Below are positions 52,751 through 61,885 of a stretch of DNA of 64,000 nucleotides, piece by piece. Below the pieces are notes generated by a model, which saw only the letters and a list, made by a program, of their open reading frames with translations, did not search any database and had not been told where the DNA came from. Numbering within the stretch: position 1 is the first letter of the stretch; every line of letters starts with the position of its first letter. Source of the DNA: Oceaniglobus trochenteri (GTDB lineage: Bacteria; Pseudomonadota; Alphaproteobacteria; Rhodobacterales; Rhodobacteraceae); assembly GCF_020529025.1 (NCBI RefSeq), contig NZ_JACNMM010000004.1, forward strand, positions 248,001-312,000, read 5' to 3'. A program made the translations under genes and the position numbers.

Positions 52751-53839
52751 ATGAATCACGACCACGATCAGACTGTTTCGCCCGAGCGGCGCAAGGGGCG
52801 GGGCGCGGCCTTCGATCCGGCCGTGCGGTTCGATCCCTATGTCCGCACCACCGAACCCGACGGTTGGGAGAGGGAGGATGATCTGCCGCCGCTGCGCACC
52901 ACGGTCAGCACCGAGGTGCCGCGCCGGGTGATCTCGCGCAATACCTCGCCCGACATCTCGTTCGATCGGTCGATCAACCCATATCGGGGGTGCGAACATG
53001 GCTGCATCTATTGTTTCGCCCGCCCCAGCCACGCCTATCTTGGCATGTCGGCGGGGCTGGAGTTCGAGACGCGGCTGATTGCCCGGCCCAAGGCGCCCGA
53101 GCGTCTGGCGCGCGAACTCTCGTCGCCGCGCTATCGGGTGGCGCCCATTGCCATCGGCACCAATACCGACCCCTATCAACCCATCGAACGCGACCGCAAG
53201 ATCATGCGCCGGGTGCTTGAGGTGCTGTCCGAGTTCCGCCACCCGGTGACGGTGGCCACCAAGGGCACGCTGGTGGAACGCGACGCCGATATCCTGGGCG
53301 AAATGGGGCAGGCCGGGCTGGCGCGCGTGGGCATATCGATCACCACGCTTGACCGCGACATGGCGCGGCGGCTGGAACCCCGGGTGCCATCGCCCGCGCG
53401 CCGCCTGAAGGCGATCGAGACCCTGGCACGTGCCGGGGTGCCGGTGCGCGTGATGGTGTCGCCGGTCATTCCCGGGCTCAGCGACCCCGAGATCGAATCC
53501 ATCCTGGGGGCCGCGCGCGATGCCGGGGCGGTGGCGGCCAGCTGGATCATGCTGCGGCTGCCCTACGAGGTGTCGCCGCTGTTTGTGGCCTGGCTGCGCG
53601 AACATTACCCCGCCCGTACCGGCAAGATCATGTCGCGCCTGCGCGAGATGCATGGCGGCAAGGAATACAGCGCCACCTGGCATCACCGGATGCGCGGCGA
53701 GGGACCCCATGCCGAGATGATCGGCAAGCGGTTCGACCTGGCCTGTGCGCGGCTGGGGCTGGATGCCACCTTGCCGCCCCTGCGAAACGACCTGTTTCAT
53801 GTGCCACCCCGCCCGGGTGACCAGCTGTCGCTGTTCTGA
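52751..53839 (+). CDS. PA0069-type radical SAM protein
   Basis: A 362-residue radical SAM protein. The [4Fe-4S] motif is CEHGCIYCFAR (CxxxCxxC) near residue 81, preceded by FDRSINPYRG. IGTNTDPYQPIER, VTVATKGTLVERD and VRVMVSPVIPGL match the PA0069/Rv2578c group. Substrate unknown; some relatives are labelled DNA repair photolyase-like. Its 3' end overlaps the convergent DUF1697 gene by 43 bases. It splits the minus-strand methyltransferase/B12 gene pair. Confidence 0.9.
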   Translation: MNHDHDQTVSPERRKGRGAAFDPAVRFDPYVRTTEPDGWEREDDLPPLRTTVSTEVPRRVISRNTSPDISFDRSINPYRGCEHGCIYCFARPSHAYLGMSAGLEFETRLIARPKAPERLARELSSPRYRVAPIAIGTNTDPYQPIERDRKIMRRVLEVLSEFRHPVTVATKGTLVERDADILGEMGQAGLARVGISITTLDRDMARRLEPRVPSPARRLKAIETLARAGVPVRVMVSPVIPGLSDPEIESILGAARDAGAVAASWIMLRLPYEVSPLFVAWLREHYPARTGKIMSRLREMHGGKEYSATWHHRMRGEGPHAEMIGKRFDLACARLGLDATLPPLRNDLFHVPPRPGDQLSLF

Positions 53840-54336
53840 GCCTTTTGCGCCAGTGCCTGCACCGTGTTGCGGTTGCGCAGGGTGCCGCGGGCGAAGGCGG
53901 GCAGCGACAGGCGCGAGGTGCCCATGCCCGAGGGATAGTGGATGACGATATGATCCTGGCACAGCGCGATGTCCTCATCTCTCTGGCCTTTGGCCAGACG
54001 ATCTTCGGATCTTGCCGCATCGGGTAGGAACAGCACGCCGACCTTGCCGCCCGGGGCATCGCCAAAGGGCAGGGTATCGGCCAGGGCCGCCATTTCAGTG
54101 CCGCTGCGCAGGATGACGCCCGGAGACCGGCCCATGAGGCCGGCCAGCCCGTCATCGAGAGAAGCGATCAGGCTGTCGCGCGGCAGATCGGATGAAAACA
54201 GCAGGTTGCCGGTGGCAAGATGGGTCTGCGCCCCGCCAAGGCCCAGCCCATCGGCCAGGGCGCGCAGGTCGGCCATTGCCAGCTTGCCGGTTCCGCCGAC
54301 GTTGACCGCGCGCAGCAGGGCGATCCAGACGGTCAT
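53797..54336 (-). CDS. DUF1697 family protein
   Basis: The 179-residue product starts WIALLRAVNVGGTGKLAMADLRAL and continues THLATGNLLFSSD, matching DUF1697. Function is not established. It begins three bases after the homocysteine methyltransferase stop, so the two are likely co-transcribed. Its end overlaps the radical SAM gene on the other strand, an unusually long convergent overlap for this window. Confidence 0.85.
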   Translation of the reverse strand: MTVWIALLRAVNVGGTGKLAMADLRALADGLGLGGAQTHLATGNLLFSSDLPRDSLIASLDDGLAGLMGRSPGVILRSGTEMAALADTLPFGDAPGGKVGVLFLPDAARSEDRLAKGQRDEDIALCQDHIVIHYPSGMGTSRLSLPAFARGTLRNRNTVQALAQKAQNSDSWSPGRGGT

Positions 54337-54339
54337 CGG

Positions 54340-55356
54340 TCAGCTGCGCCGACGGCCGCGCCGTTCGCGCGTCGGACCGGCCGAGTCGCCGGTTCCGTCG
54401 CTGGGCGAGGAAAAGCCGCCAAGACGCTCGGTGATCTGTTCCAGCGTCGGGCGGGTGCCGGTGGGCCGGGAATCGAGCGCGGCGCGCATGTGGCGCAGGT
54501 GTTCGGGCGTCGTGCCGCAGCAGCCCCCGATGATCCGCGCGCCGCAATCGCGGGCCAGCACGGCATAATCGGCCATCAGTTCGGGGGTGCCGTCGTAATG
54601 GATGTGGCCGGCCTGGAATTTCGGGATGCCGGCATTGCCCTTGGCGATCAGGGGGCGTTCGCTTCCGGCGGCGGCAAAGCCCAGAACGGTGCGCAGCAGG
54701 TCCGAGGCACCGACGCCGCAATTGGCGCCGAAAGCCAAGGGTTTGCTGCCCTTGATCGCCTCGACCATGTCGACCATGCCGGCGCTGGTGACGCCCATCA
54801 TGGTGCGCCCGGCGGTGTCAAAGCTCATGGTGCCGCACCAGGGAATGCCCGCCAGGTCGGCAGCCACGCCGGCGGCGCGGTATTCTTCCGGCGCGCTGAT
54901 CGTTTCCACCCAGACGACATCTGCACCGCCTTCCTTCAGGCCCTCGCATTGTTCGTGGAACATCTCGACCGCAAGATCGAAGGTGAGGGTGCCCATCGGC
55001 TCCATGATGTCGCCGGTGGGGCCGATCGACCCGGCGACGATGACCTGGCGCCCGGCGGCATCGGCCACCTCGCGGCCCAGTTCGGCCCCGGCGCGGTTGA
55101 ATTCGCGCACCCGGGACTGCGCATCGTGCAGTTTCAGGCGCGAGGCATTGCCGCCGAAGGTGTTGGTGAGAAACAGATCGCTGCCCGCTTCGACCGGCCC
55201 GCGATAGAGGGTGCGGATCCTGTCGGGGTGATCGACGTTCCAGAATTCCGGTGCATCGCCCGACTGCAGCCCCATGTTGAACAGGTTCGTGCCGGTTGCG
55301 CCATCCGCAAGGATGTACGGCTTGTCGGCAAGCATTTTGGACAGGGCATCGGTCAT
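54340..55356 (-). CDS. Homocysteine S-methyltransferase (betaine-homocysteine/MetH N-module type)
   Basis: The 338-residue protein is a Zn-dependent homocysteine methyltransferase. Zinc cysteines appear in ANCGVG (about residue 212) and GGCCGT (about residue 287). Also visible are GATGTNLFNMG, TNTFGGNASRL, AGSIGPTGD and VETISAPEE. Such proteins are often annotated bmt. It may use glycine betaine directly, or act as the homocysteine part of a split MetH with the B12 protein downstream. I chose ATG 55356; an upstream ATG adds 14 residues. The C-terminal 30 residues are basic and disordered. Confidence 0.9.
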   Translation of the reverse strand: MTDALSKMLADKPYILADGATGTNLFNMGLQSGDAPEFWNVDHPDRIRTLYRGPVEAGSDLFLTNTFGGNASRLKLHDAQSRVREFNRAGAELGREVADAAGRQVIVAGSIGPTGDIMEPMGTLTFDLAVEMFHEQCEGLKEGGADVVWVETISAPEEYRAAGVAADLAGIPWCGTMSFDTAGRTMMGVTSAGMVDMVEAIKGSKPLAFGANCGVGASDLLRTVLGFAAAGSERPLIAKGNAGIPKFQAGHIHYDGTPELMADYAVLARDCGARIIGGCCGTTPEHLRHMRAALDSRPTGTRPTLEQITERLGGFSSPSDGTGDSAGPTRERRGRRRS

Positions 55357-55509
55357 TGAGAGAGCTTTCGGGCTAAAGGCGTTGCGACCTGTTGCCACGG
55401 AACGCAGACAGGCGCAAATGCAGAAGGCTCATGATGATCATGCGCCCGAGGGCATGTTCACCGTCAGGGGGCGCCGCGCGGCCCGCGAGGGCGCGCGACG
55501 CAGAGACGC

Positions 55510-55824
55510 CTAGAGTTCGCTCATCAACTGGGCCTTGGCCTCGGCCATCAGGCTGTTCATCTTGGCGCGGATCGTCGCCTCGTCGGCCTTGTTGCCAAGA
55601 TCGCCGGAAACCTTGCGATAGACATCCTCGTCGCCGGCTTCCTCGAAATCCGAGTTGATGACCTCGCGGGCGTAGGCATCGGCGTCTTCGCCGGTCTTGC
55701 CCATCAGTTCCGCCGCCCAGAGACCCAGAAGCTTGTTGCGGCGCGCCTCGGCCTTGAACTGCATCTGCGCGTCATGGGCGAACTTGTTTTCGAATGCGTC
55801 CTTGCGGTCGTCGAACTGGGCCAT
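55510..55824 (-). CDS. F1-ATPase zeta inhibitor subunit (DUF1476)
   Basis: The 104-residue helical protein matches DUF1476: DDRKDAFENKFAHDAQMQFKAEARRNKLLGLWAAELMG at the N-terminus, then DVYRKVSGDLGNKADEATIRAKMNSLMAEA. In Paracoccus denitrificans this is the natural inhibitor of the F1F0-ATPase, with an inhibitory N-terminus. It is divergent from purC, an arrangement common in Rhodobacterales. Confidence 0.93.
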   Translation of the reverse strand: MAQFDDRKDAFENKFAHDAQMQFKAEARRNKLLGLWAAELMGKTGEDADAYAREVINSDFEEAGDEDVYRKVSGDLGNKADEATIRAKMNSLMAEAKAQLMSEL

Positions 55825-55994
55825 CGGTCATTCCTTTGTACAGAGGCGCCTTGCGCCGGTGATATGTCCGATATGCCCACGGCGGGCGGCTGGGGCAAGA
55901 GGGTGTTCTTGCCGGGGGGGGCGGATTGCCCTATAGGCAGGGGAAATGCGCGGGGGGTCACCCCCTGCGCCCCTTTTCGTTTCTGGAGCGTCCC

Positions 55995-56756
55995 ATGGCC
56001 CGTCGCAAGAAGATCTACGAAGGCAAAGCCAAAATCATGTATGAAGGGCCGGAACCGGGCACCATGGTTCAGTATTTCAAGGATGACGCCACCGCGTTCA
56101 ATGCCGAGAAGAAGGCCGTGATCGAGGGCAAGGGCGTTCTGAACAACCGGCTGTCGGAATTCTTCATGACCGGGCTGACCCAGATCGGCGTTCCGAACCA
56201 TTTCATCAAGCGCCTGAACATGCGAGAGCAGCTGATCCGCAGCGTCGAGATCATTCCGCTTGAGGTGATCGTGCGCAACTTCGCCGCCGGTTCCATGTGC
56301 AAGCGGCTGGGCATGAGCGAGGGCACGCCGATGCCCCGGCCCATCGTCGAATTCTGCTACAAGGACGACGCCCTGGGCGATCCGCTGGTCAGCGAGGAAC
56401 ATATCATCGCCTTCGGTTGGGCCAGTCAGCAGGATCTGGACGACATGATCTCGCTTGCGCTGCGGGTGAACGATTTCATGTCCGGCGTCATGCTGGCCGT
56501 CGGGATCAAGCTGGTGGATTTCAAGATCGAGATCGGCCGCATCTGGGAGAACGATTTCCACCGCCTGATCGTGGCAGACGAGATTTCGCCCGACAGCTGC
56601 CGGCTCTGGGATATCGAGACCGGTCAGAAGCTGGACAAGGACGTGTTCCGCCGCGACCTGGGCAACCTGACCGATGCCTATACCGAGGTGGCCCGACGGC
56701 TGGGCGTTCTGCCCACCAATGTCACCCACGCGCCCAAACCGACGCTGATCAACTGA
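55995..56756 (+). CDS. purC: SAICAR synthase
   Basis: The 253-residue enzyme ligates aspartate to CAIR, step seven of purine synthesis. Present are [12 protein letters not shown] at the start, [44 protein letters not shown] and [12 protein letters not shown]. The start is ATG 55995 with GGAG upstream; a longer open frame extends into the gap. purS follows after 52 bases that contain a copy of the dispersed repeat. Confidence 0.97.
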   Translation: MARRKKIYEGKAKIMYEGPEPGTMVQYFKDDATAFNAEKKAVIEGKGVLNNRLSEFFMTGLTQIGVPNHFIKRLNMREQLIRSVEIIPLEVIVRNFAAGSMCKRLGMSEGTPMPRPIVEFCYKDDALGDPLVSEEHIIAFGWASQQDLDDMISLALRVNDFMSGVMLAVGIKLVDFKIEIGRIWENDFHRLIVADEISPDSCRLWDIETGQKLDKDVFRRDLGNLTDAYTEVARRLGVLPTNVTHAPKPTLIN

Positions 56757-56772
56757 TCCGGCGTCGCGCAGT

Positions 56773-56794
56773 GAGTATTTTTAGCAAGAAAGAG
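56773..56794 (+). repeat. Dispersed intergenic repeat, copy with GAGTATTTTTAGCAAGAAAGAG
   Basis: GAGTATTTTTAGCAAGAAAGAG closely matches the reverse complement of 31424-31445 (GAGTATTTTCGGCAAGAAAGAG) and the second half of the copy at 47692-47712. It sits between purC and purS. Confidence 0.7.
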
Positions 56795-56808
56795 CAGGGG
56801 GTTGGGCC

Positions 56809-57039
56809 ATGAAGGCACGGGTTCATGTGATGTTGAAGGACGGTGTCCTGGACCCCCAGGGCGAGGCGGTGCGCCATGCGCTTGGCGCGCTGGGGTTTGA
56901 CGGGGTGAACGGCGTGCGCCAGGGCAAGGTGATCGAACTGGACCTGGCAGAGGGCACCGACGAGGCGCGGATCGGCGAGATGTGCGAAAAGCTCCTGGCC
57001 AATACCGTGATCGAAAGTTACCGCGTCGAGATCGTCTGA
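56809..57039 (+). CDS. purS: FGAM synthase subunit PurS
   Basis: The 76-residue protein is the small subunit of the three-part formylglycinamidine ribonucleotide synthase. Seen are KARVHVMLKDGVLDPQGEAVRHALGALGFDGVNGVRQGKVIELDL and the C-terminal ANTVIESYRVEIV. Length is typical. purS normally sits next to purQ; here a dehydrogenase gene starts within its stop codon (TGATG). Confidence 0.96.
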   Translation: MKARVHVMLKDGVLDPQGEAVRHALGALGFDGVNGVRQGKVIELDLAEGTDEARIGEMCEKLLANTVIESYRVEIV

Positions 57040-58073
57040 TGCGGGCCGCGGTTCTGCGCGAATACAACGCCCCCCTGTCGATCGAGGAGGTGCCCGATCC
57101 GCACTGCCCCGAGGACGGCGTGGTGCTGAAGGTGCTGGCCTGCGGTGTCTGCCGGTCTGACTGGCACGGCTGGTGCGGCGAACATCCACGGGTCAAGCCC
57201 GGGCAGATCGGCGGCCATGAATACTGCGGCGAGGTTGTCGAGGTCGGAGCGCGGGCCACGCACCGGGTAGGCGACCGGCTGGTCGCGCCCTTCATCCTGG
57301 CCTGCGGGCGCTGCCCGGCCTGCCAGAGCGGCGCGCAGAACACCTGCCCCAACCAGCGGCTGCCGGGCTTCGTGGAGCCCGGCGCCTTCGCCGAATATGT
57401 TGCCGTGCCCTTTGACCACAACCTGTCGCCACTGGGCGATCTTTCGCCGGTCGTGGCGGCGGGGCTGGGGTGCCGTGTGACCACGGCCTGGCATGCGCTG
57501 ACCGGTCGTGCGGCGGTGCAGGCGGGCGAATGGCTGGCCGTGCATGGCACCGGCGGCATCGGGTTGGCCACCCTGATCCTGGGGCGGGCGCTGGGGGCGC
57601 GTGTCGTGGTGGTTGACGTTGTGGAAGAAAAGCTGACCCATGCCCTGGGGCTGGGTGCCGAGGCGGCGGTGGATGCGCGCGAGGGCGACGTGGCCGCGAA
57701 GATCCGCGAGATCACCGGCGGCGGTGCCCATGTCAGTGTCGAGGCCCTGGGCATCGAGGTGACCACCAATGCCAGCATCGAATGCCTGCGTCCCCTGGGC
57801 CGGCACGTGCAGGTGGGCATGCCCGTGGGCCATTCGGCGCGGATGCAGATCAACATGAACGCCGTCTACATGGGCAACCTGGCGCTTTACGGCACCCGGG
57901 GCATGCCTTCGTGGCGCTATCCCAGCCTGCTGAGCCTGATCGAGGCGGGGCGGGTCGATGTTTCGCCGATGATCGCGCGCGAAATCGCGCTGAGCGGTGT
58001 GAGCGGCGAACTGGCCGCCTTCAACGGGCCGACCGCGCCGGGCGTGGCGGTTGTCAACGATTTCCTGAACTGA
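57039..58073 (+). CDS. Zinc-dependent alcohol dehydrogenase (MDR) inside the pur operon
   Basis: The 344-residue protein has the catalytic zinc motif [14 protein letters not shown] and GHEYCGEVV, and a structural zinc set in [16 protein letters not shown] Rossmann fold follows ([17 protein letters not shown]). Start ATG 57039 overlaps the purS stop by one base, and purQ follows after 10 bases, so it is fully embedded in the purine operon. The subfamily is Zn-ADH; substrate unknown. No role in purine synthesis is known, so it may be a passenger. Confidence 0.9.
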   Translation: MRAAVLREYNAPLSIEEVPDPHCPEDGVVLKVLACGVCRSDWHGWCGEHPRVKPGQIGGHEYCGEVVEVGARATHRVGDRLVAPFILACGRCPACQSGAQNTCPNQRLPGFVEPGAFAEYVAVPFDHNLSPLGDLSPVVAAGLGCRVTTAWHALTGRAAVQAGEWLAVHGTGGIGLATLILGRALGARVVVVDVVEEKLTHALGLGAEAAVDAREGDVAAKIREITGGGAHVSVEALGIEVTTNASIECLRPLGRHVQVGMPVGHSARMQINMNAVYMGNLALYGTRGMPSWRYPSLLSLIEAGRVDVSPMIAREIALSGVSGELAAFNGPTAPGVAVVNDFLN

Positions 58074-58083
58074 GAGACGTACC

Positions 58084-58752
58084 ATGAAAGCTGCCGTCAT
58101 CGTCTTTCCCGGATCTAATTGCGACCGGGATCTTGCCGTGGCCTTCCGCGAGGCGGGCATGGAGGTTTCCATGGTCTGGCACAAGGAAACCGGCCTGCCC
58201 GCGGGCACCGACATCGTCGGCATTCCGGGCGGATTTTCCTTTGGCGACTACCTGCGTTGCGGTGCCATCGCCGCCCGTTCGCCCATCTGCCGGGCGGTCG
58301 TGGCCCATACCGAGCGTGGCGGCTATGCCCTGGGCATCTGCAACGGCTTCCAGGTGCTGAGCGAGACCGGCGTGCTGCCCGGTGCGCTGATGCGCAATGC
58401 CGGGATCCGGTTCATCTGCCGGACCGAGGCGCTTCGGGTTGCCACCGCCGACAGCGATTTCACCGCTGGCTATGAGGCAGGGCAGGAGGTGCGCATTCCC
58501 ATCGCCCACCACGACGGCAACTATACCGCCGATGCCGAAACGCTGGCCCGCCTGGCCGGAGAGGACAGGGTCGCGTTCCGCTATGCCGACAACCCCAATG
58601 GCTCGGCCGATGATATCGCCGGGGTGCTTTCGGCCAACCGCCGCGTGCTGGGCATGATGCCCCATCCCGAACGGGCCTGTGACGCCGCGCTTGGCAACAC
58701 CGACGGGGCGGCGATGTTCCGCGCATTGGCGGGGGTCATGGCCCCTGCCTGA
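58084..58752 (+). CDS. purQ: FGAM synthase glutaminase subunit PurQ
   Basis: The 222-residue class I glutamine amidotransferase supplies ammonia to FGAM synthase. It has [31 protein letters not shown], the nucleophile Cys in [12 protein letters not shown] and the His/Glu pair in MMPHPERA. It works with PurS and PurL; purL is not in the window. It is preceded by the inserted dehydrogenase. Confidence 0.97.
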   Translation: MKAAVIVFPGSNCDRDLAVAFREAGMEVSMVWHKETGLPAGTDIVGIPGGFSFGDYLRCGAIAARSPICRAVVAHTERGGYALGICNGFQVLSETGVLPGALMRNAGIRFICRTEALRVATADSDFTAGYEAGQEVRIPIAHHDGNYTADAETLARLAGEDRVAFRYADNPNGSADDIAGVLSANRRVLGMMPHPERACDAALGNTDGAAMFRALAGVMAPA

Positions 58753-58790
58753 CGCTTGAGCCGGGGGGCGGGGCGGCGTATCCTGCGCGG

Positions 58791-60548
58791 ATGAATGCAG
58801 TGAAAGACGATACGGGCGCACGCCCCGCCCGCCGCTGGCCTGTCCGGCTGGTCTTTGCCGCGCTGGTGGCCGGTGCGCTTGGTATCGTCTGGTTCACCAA
58901 CCAGTTCCTGACCGAACGTTTCACCGTCAGCACCCGCAACCGGGCCGAAGTGCGCATGGCGCTATACATCGGCAACCTGCGGTCGGAGCTGCAGCGGGCC
59001 AGCATCGTGCCGCTTCTGCTCAGCCGCGATCCGGCGCTGATCGGGGCGCTGAACTCGGCCGATTATTCGCAATCCACCCAGCGGCTGATTTCGTACCGTG
59101 ACGAGATCGGGGCCGCCTCGCTCAAGCTGCTGGATCGCGACGGGCGCACCGTTGCCGCCACCGATCGGGCCGCCCTGGGCAGTCAGCACCGCAATTCGGC
59201 CTATTTTGTCGAGGCATTGCGCAGCAACGATACCGTCTTCACCACCGTGCGCACCGAGGCGGGGGGATACATCTTTTCCTATTCGCGCAAGATTTCCGTG
59301 GGTGGAGAGTTGCGGGGCGTCATCGTCGTGGGGGTGGATCTGGCCAAGTTCGAAAGCAGCTGGGCGGGCTTTTCCGACGCGGTTTTCGTCACCGACAGCG
59401 AGGGCACGATCATCCTGGCCACCGAAAGCCGCTGGCGTGGCCGCTCCGAGGCCGAGGCGCTGGCCGTGCGCTCGGCCCCCAACGCGATCGAGCGGGCCCT
59501 GCAGGCGACGGCCGACTGGGCCGCGCTGCCGGCGGATGCCTATCTTCTGGGCGAGGCGGTGATGCGGCAGGAGGCGCGGATTCCCTTCCAGGGCTGGCGC
59601 ATGGCGTCCTTCACCACCTACAGTTCGGTGCGCGAAAGGGTGAACGGGGTTTTGGCGCTGGAAATCATGGCCTTCGCCCTGCTTCTGGCCGCCGCCTTCT
59701 ACCTGGTCAGCCGCAAGGCGCTGAGCCGGGTGGTGCTGTTTCAGCGGGAATCGGCGGAATTGCGCCAGTTGAACCTGGCCCTTCAGCGCGAGATCGCCGA
59801 GCGCGAGAAGGCCGAGAAGAACCTCGAGGTGGCAGAGCAGACCGTGGCCCAGACCAGCAAGCTGGCGGTTCTGGGCGAAATGTCGGCCGCTGTCAGCCAC
59901 GAATTGAACCAGCCCCTGGCGGCGATGAAGACCTATCTGGCGGGGGCGCGGCTGCTTCTGAAGCGCAAGCGCCCCGACGAGGCGCTGAGCAGTTTTGCCC
60001 GCATCGACGACCTGATCGACCGCATGGGCGCCATCACCCGGCAGCTGAAAAGCTATGCCAGGCGGGGCGGCGAAGCGTTCGAGCCGATGGACCTGCGCGC
60101 CTCGCTTTCCAGCGCGCTGGCCATGATGGAGCCGCAGTTGAAGCAGCGCGACATCGAGATCACGAAAAGCCTGCCGCGCGAACCGGTGATGATCCGGGCC
60201 GACCGCCTTCGCGTGGAACAGGTGATCGTCAACCTGATGCGCAACGCCCTGGATGCCACCAAGGATATCGAACGGCCGCATATCGAACTGCTGCTGGCGG
60301 CAGGCGATACCGCGACGCTGAGCGTGCGTGACAACGGCACCGGCATCGCCAATCTGGACGAACTGTTCGAGCCGTTCTACACCACCAAGGCTCCGGGCGA
60401 CGGCGTCGGTCTGGGGCTGGCCATTTCATCGGGAATCGTGTCTGACCTCGGCGGACGCCTGACCGCGCGCAATGGTCGGGCAGGGGGGGCTGTATTTGAA
60501 ATGCAGATACCCATCTTGGAACAACAGACCGTCAAGGCAGCAGAATAG
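58791..60548 (+). CDS. dctB: DctB-type sensor histidine kinase
   Basis: The 585-residue kinase has an N-terminal helix (about 20-38), a large periplasmic sensor region of the dCache/DctB type (about 40-280) and a second helix (about 284-305). A short coiled coil (REIAEREKAEKNLEVAEQ) follows. The H-box is MSAAVSHELNQPLAAMKTYL, with His at about residue 369. The ATPase domain has NLMRNALDATKD, VRDNGTGI and GDGVGLGLAIS. DctB sensors detect C4-dicarboxylates. Its partner follows nine bases later. Confidence 0.93.
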   Translation: MNAVKDDTGARPARRWPVRLVFAALVAGALGIVWFTNQFLTERFTVSTRNRAEVRMALYIGNLRSELQRASIVPLLLSRDPALIGALNSADYSQSTQRLISYRDEIGAASLKLLDRDGRTVAATDRAALGSQHRNSAYFVEALRSNDTVFTTVRTEAGGYIFSYSRKISVGGELRGVIVVGVDLAKFESSWAGFSDAVFVTDSEGTIILATESRWRGRSEAEALAVRSAPNAIERALQATADWAALPADAYLLGEAVMRQEARIPFQGWRMASFTTYSSVRERVNGVLALEIMAFALLLAAAFYLVSRKALSRVVLFQRESAELRQLNLALQREIAEREKAEKNLEVAEQTVAQTSKLAVLGEMSAAVSHELNQPLAAMKTYLAGARLLLKRKRPDEALSSFARIDDLIDRMGAITRQLKSYARRGGEAFEPMDLRASLSSALAMMEPQLKQRDIEITKSLPREPVMIRADRLRVEQVIVNLMRNALDATKDIERPHIELLLAAGDTATLSVRDNGTGIANLDELFEPFYTTKAPGDGVGLGLAISSGIVSDLGGRLTARNGRAGGAVFEMQIPILEQQTVKAAE

Positions 60549-60556
60549 GAACCATC

Positions 60557-61885
60557 ATGGCCCAGGCAATGAAGATCGCGATTGTGGACGATGAAAAGGA
60601 CATGCGTCAGTCGATCAGCCAGTGGTTGGCCCTGTCGGGCTTCGATACCGAAACCTTCGCAACCGCCGAGGATGCGCTGAAGGGCATCACCGCCGATTAC
60701 CCGGGCGTAGTGGTCAGCGACGTGAAGATGCCGGGCATGGATGGCATGGCCTTCCTGAAACGCCTGATGACAGTGGATTCGTCGCTGCCGGTCATCATGA
60801 TCACCGGTCATGGCGATGTGCCCATGGCGGTCGAGGCGATGCGCGTGGGGGCCTTCGATTTTCTCGAGAAACCCTTCAACCCCGACCGCATGACCGAACT
60901 GGCCAAGAAGGCCACGAACAAGCGGCGCATGACGCTGGACAGCCGCGCCCTGCGGCGCGAGCTTTCGGACGGCACCGGCATCATGCGCAAGGTGATCGGC
61001 AGCTCTCAGGTGATGGAGCGGCTGCGCGAGGATATCCTCGACCTTGGGCAGGCCGATGGCCATGTCCTGATCGACGGGGAAACCGGCACCGGCAAGACGC
61101 TGGTGGCCCATGCCCTGCACGCGGTCGGGGCCAAGGCGGGGCGCAAGTTCGTGCTGGCCTCCTGTTCCGGGATGGAGCCCGACGCCATGGGCGAACGCCT
61201 GTTCGGCCAGCCCGGCAGCGACCAGATGCCCCTGCTGGAGGAAGCGCGCGGCGGCACCCTGGTGCTTGAGGATATCGATGCGCTGCCCACCGCCCTGCAG
61301 GCGCGGCTGCTGACCTGGATCAACGACCAGGGCACGCCGGCCGAAACGCGGCTTGTCGCCATCTCGAACCTTCAGGAGCAGGGCAAGACCTGCGAGGACG
61401 TGCTGCGCCCCGATCTCTATTACCGGCTGGCCGCGATGAAGATCACCCTGCCGCCTCTGCGCGCCCGGGGCGAGGATATCCTGACGCTTTTCGCCCGCTT
61501 TTCCGAACAGTTCGCCGAGGAATACGGCTGTGACGCACCCGAGGTTTCGGCCCAGGAGGCGGCACAGCTTTTGCAGGCGCCCTGGCCCGGCAACATCCGC
61601 CAGCTGGTGAATGTGGCCGAACGCGCCGTGCTGCAGAACCGGCGCGGCAGCGGTACCATCTCGTCGCTGCTCATGGCCGATTCCGAAGAAACCGAACCGG
61701 GCATGACCACCGAGGGCAAGCCGCTGAAGGAATATGTCGAGGCGTTCGAGCGGATGCTGATCGACAACACCATGCGCCGCCACAAGGGCAGCATCGTCAA
61801 CGTCATGGACGAATTGTGTCTGCCGCGCCGGACGCTGAACGAGAAGATGGCAAAGTACAACCTGACCCGCTCGGATTACCTGTAA
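60557..61885 (+). CDS. dctD: DctD-type response regulator without a GAFTGA loop
   Basis: The 442-residue protein has a receiver domain (phospho-acceptor Asp in VVVSDVKMPGMDG, about residue 55), an AAA+ domain with Walker A GETGTGKT (about 175-182), and a C-terminal Fis-type helix-turn-helix (IVNVMDELCLPRRTLNEKMAKYNL). At the place where sigma-54 activators carry GAFTGA, this one reads ERLFGQPGSDQMPLLEEARGGTLVLED, so the loop is absent. Walker B reads LVLEDID rather than the usual LFLDEI. It probably does not drive sigma-54 in the classical way. Confidence 0.92.
   Translation: MAQAMKIAIVDDEKDMRQSISQWLALSGFDTETFATAEDALKGITADYPGVVVSDVKMPGMDGMAFLKRLMTVDSSLPVIMITGHGDVPMAVEAMRVGAFDFLEKPFNPDRMTELAKKATNKRRMTLDSRALRRELSDGTGIMRKVIGSSQVMERLREDILDLGQADGHVLIDGETGTGKTLVAHALHAVGAKAGRKFVLASCSGMEPDAMGERLFGQPGSDQMPLLEEARGGTLVLEDIDALPTALQARLLTWINDQGTPAETRLVAISNLQEQGKTCEDVLRPDLYYRLAAMKITLPPLRARGEDILTLFARFSEQFAEEYGCDAPEVSAQEAAQLLQAPWPGNIRQLVNVAERAVLQNRRGSGTISSLLMADSEETEPGMTTEGKPLKEYVEAFERMLIDNTMRRHKGSIVNVMDELCLPRRTLNEKMAKYNLTRSDYL

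Noticed and set aside
55357-55509. Possible SAM-type riboswitch upstream of the homocysteine methyltransferase
   Set aside because: I compared the leader (GGCAACAGGTCGCAACGCC, TTTAGCCCGAAAGC) with remembered SAM-II, SAM-V and SAM/SAH cores and found no convincing pseudoknot or conserved core. A covariance search could overturn this.
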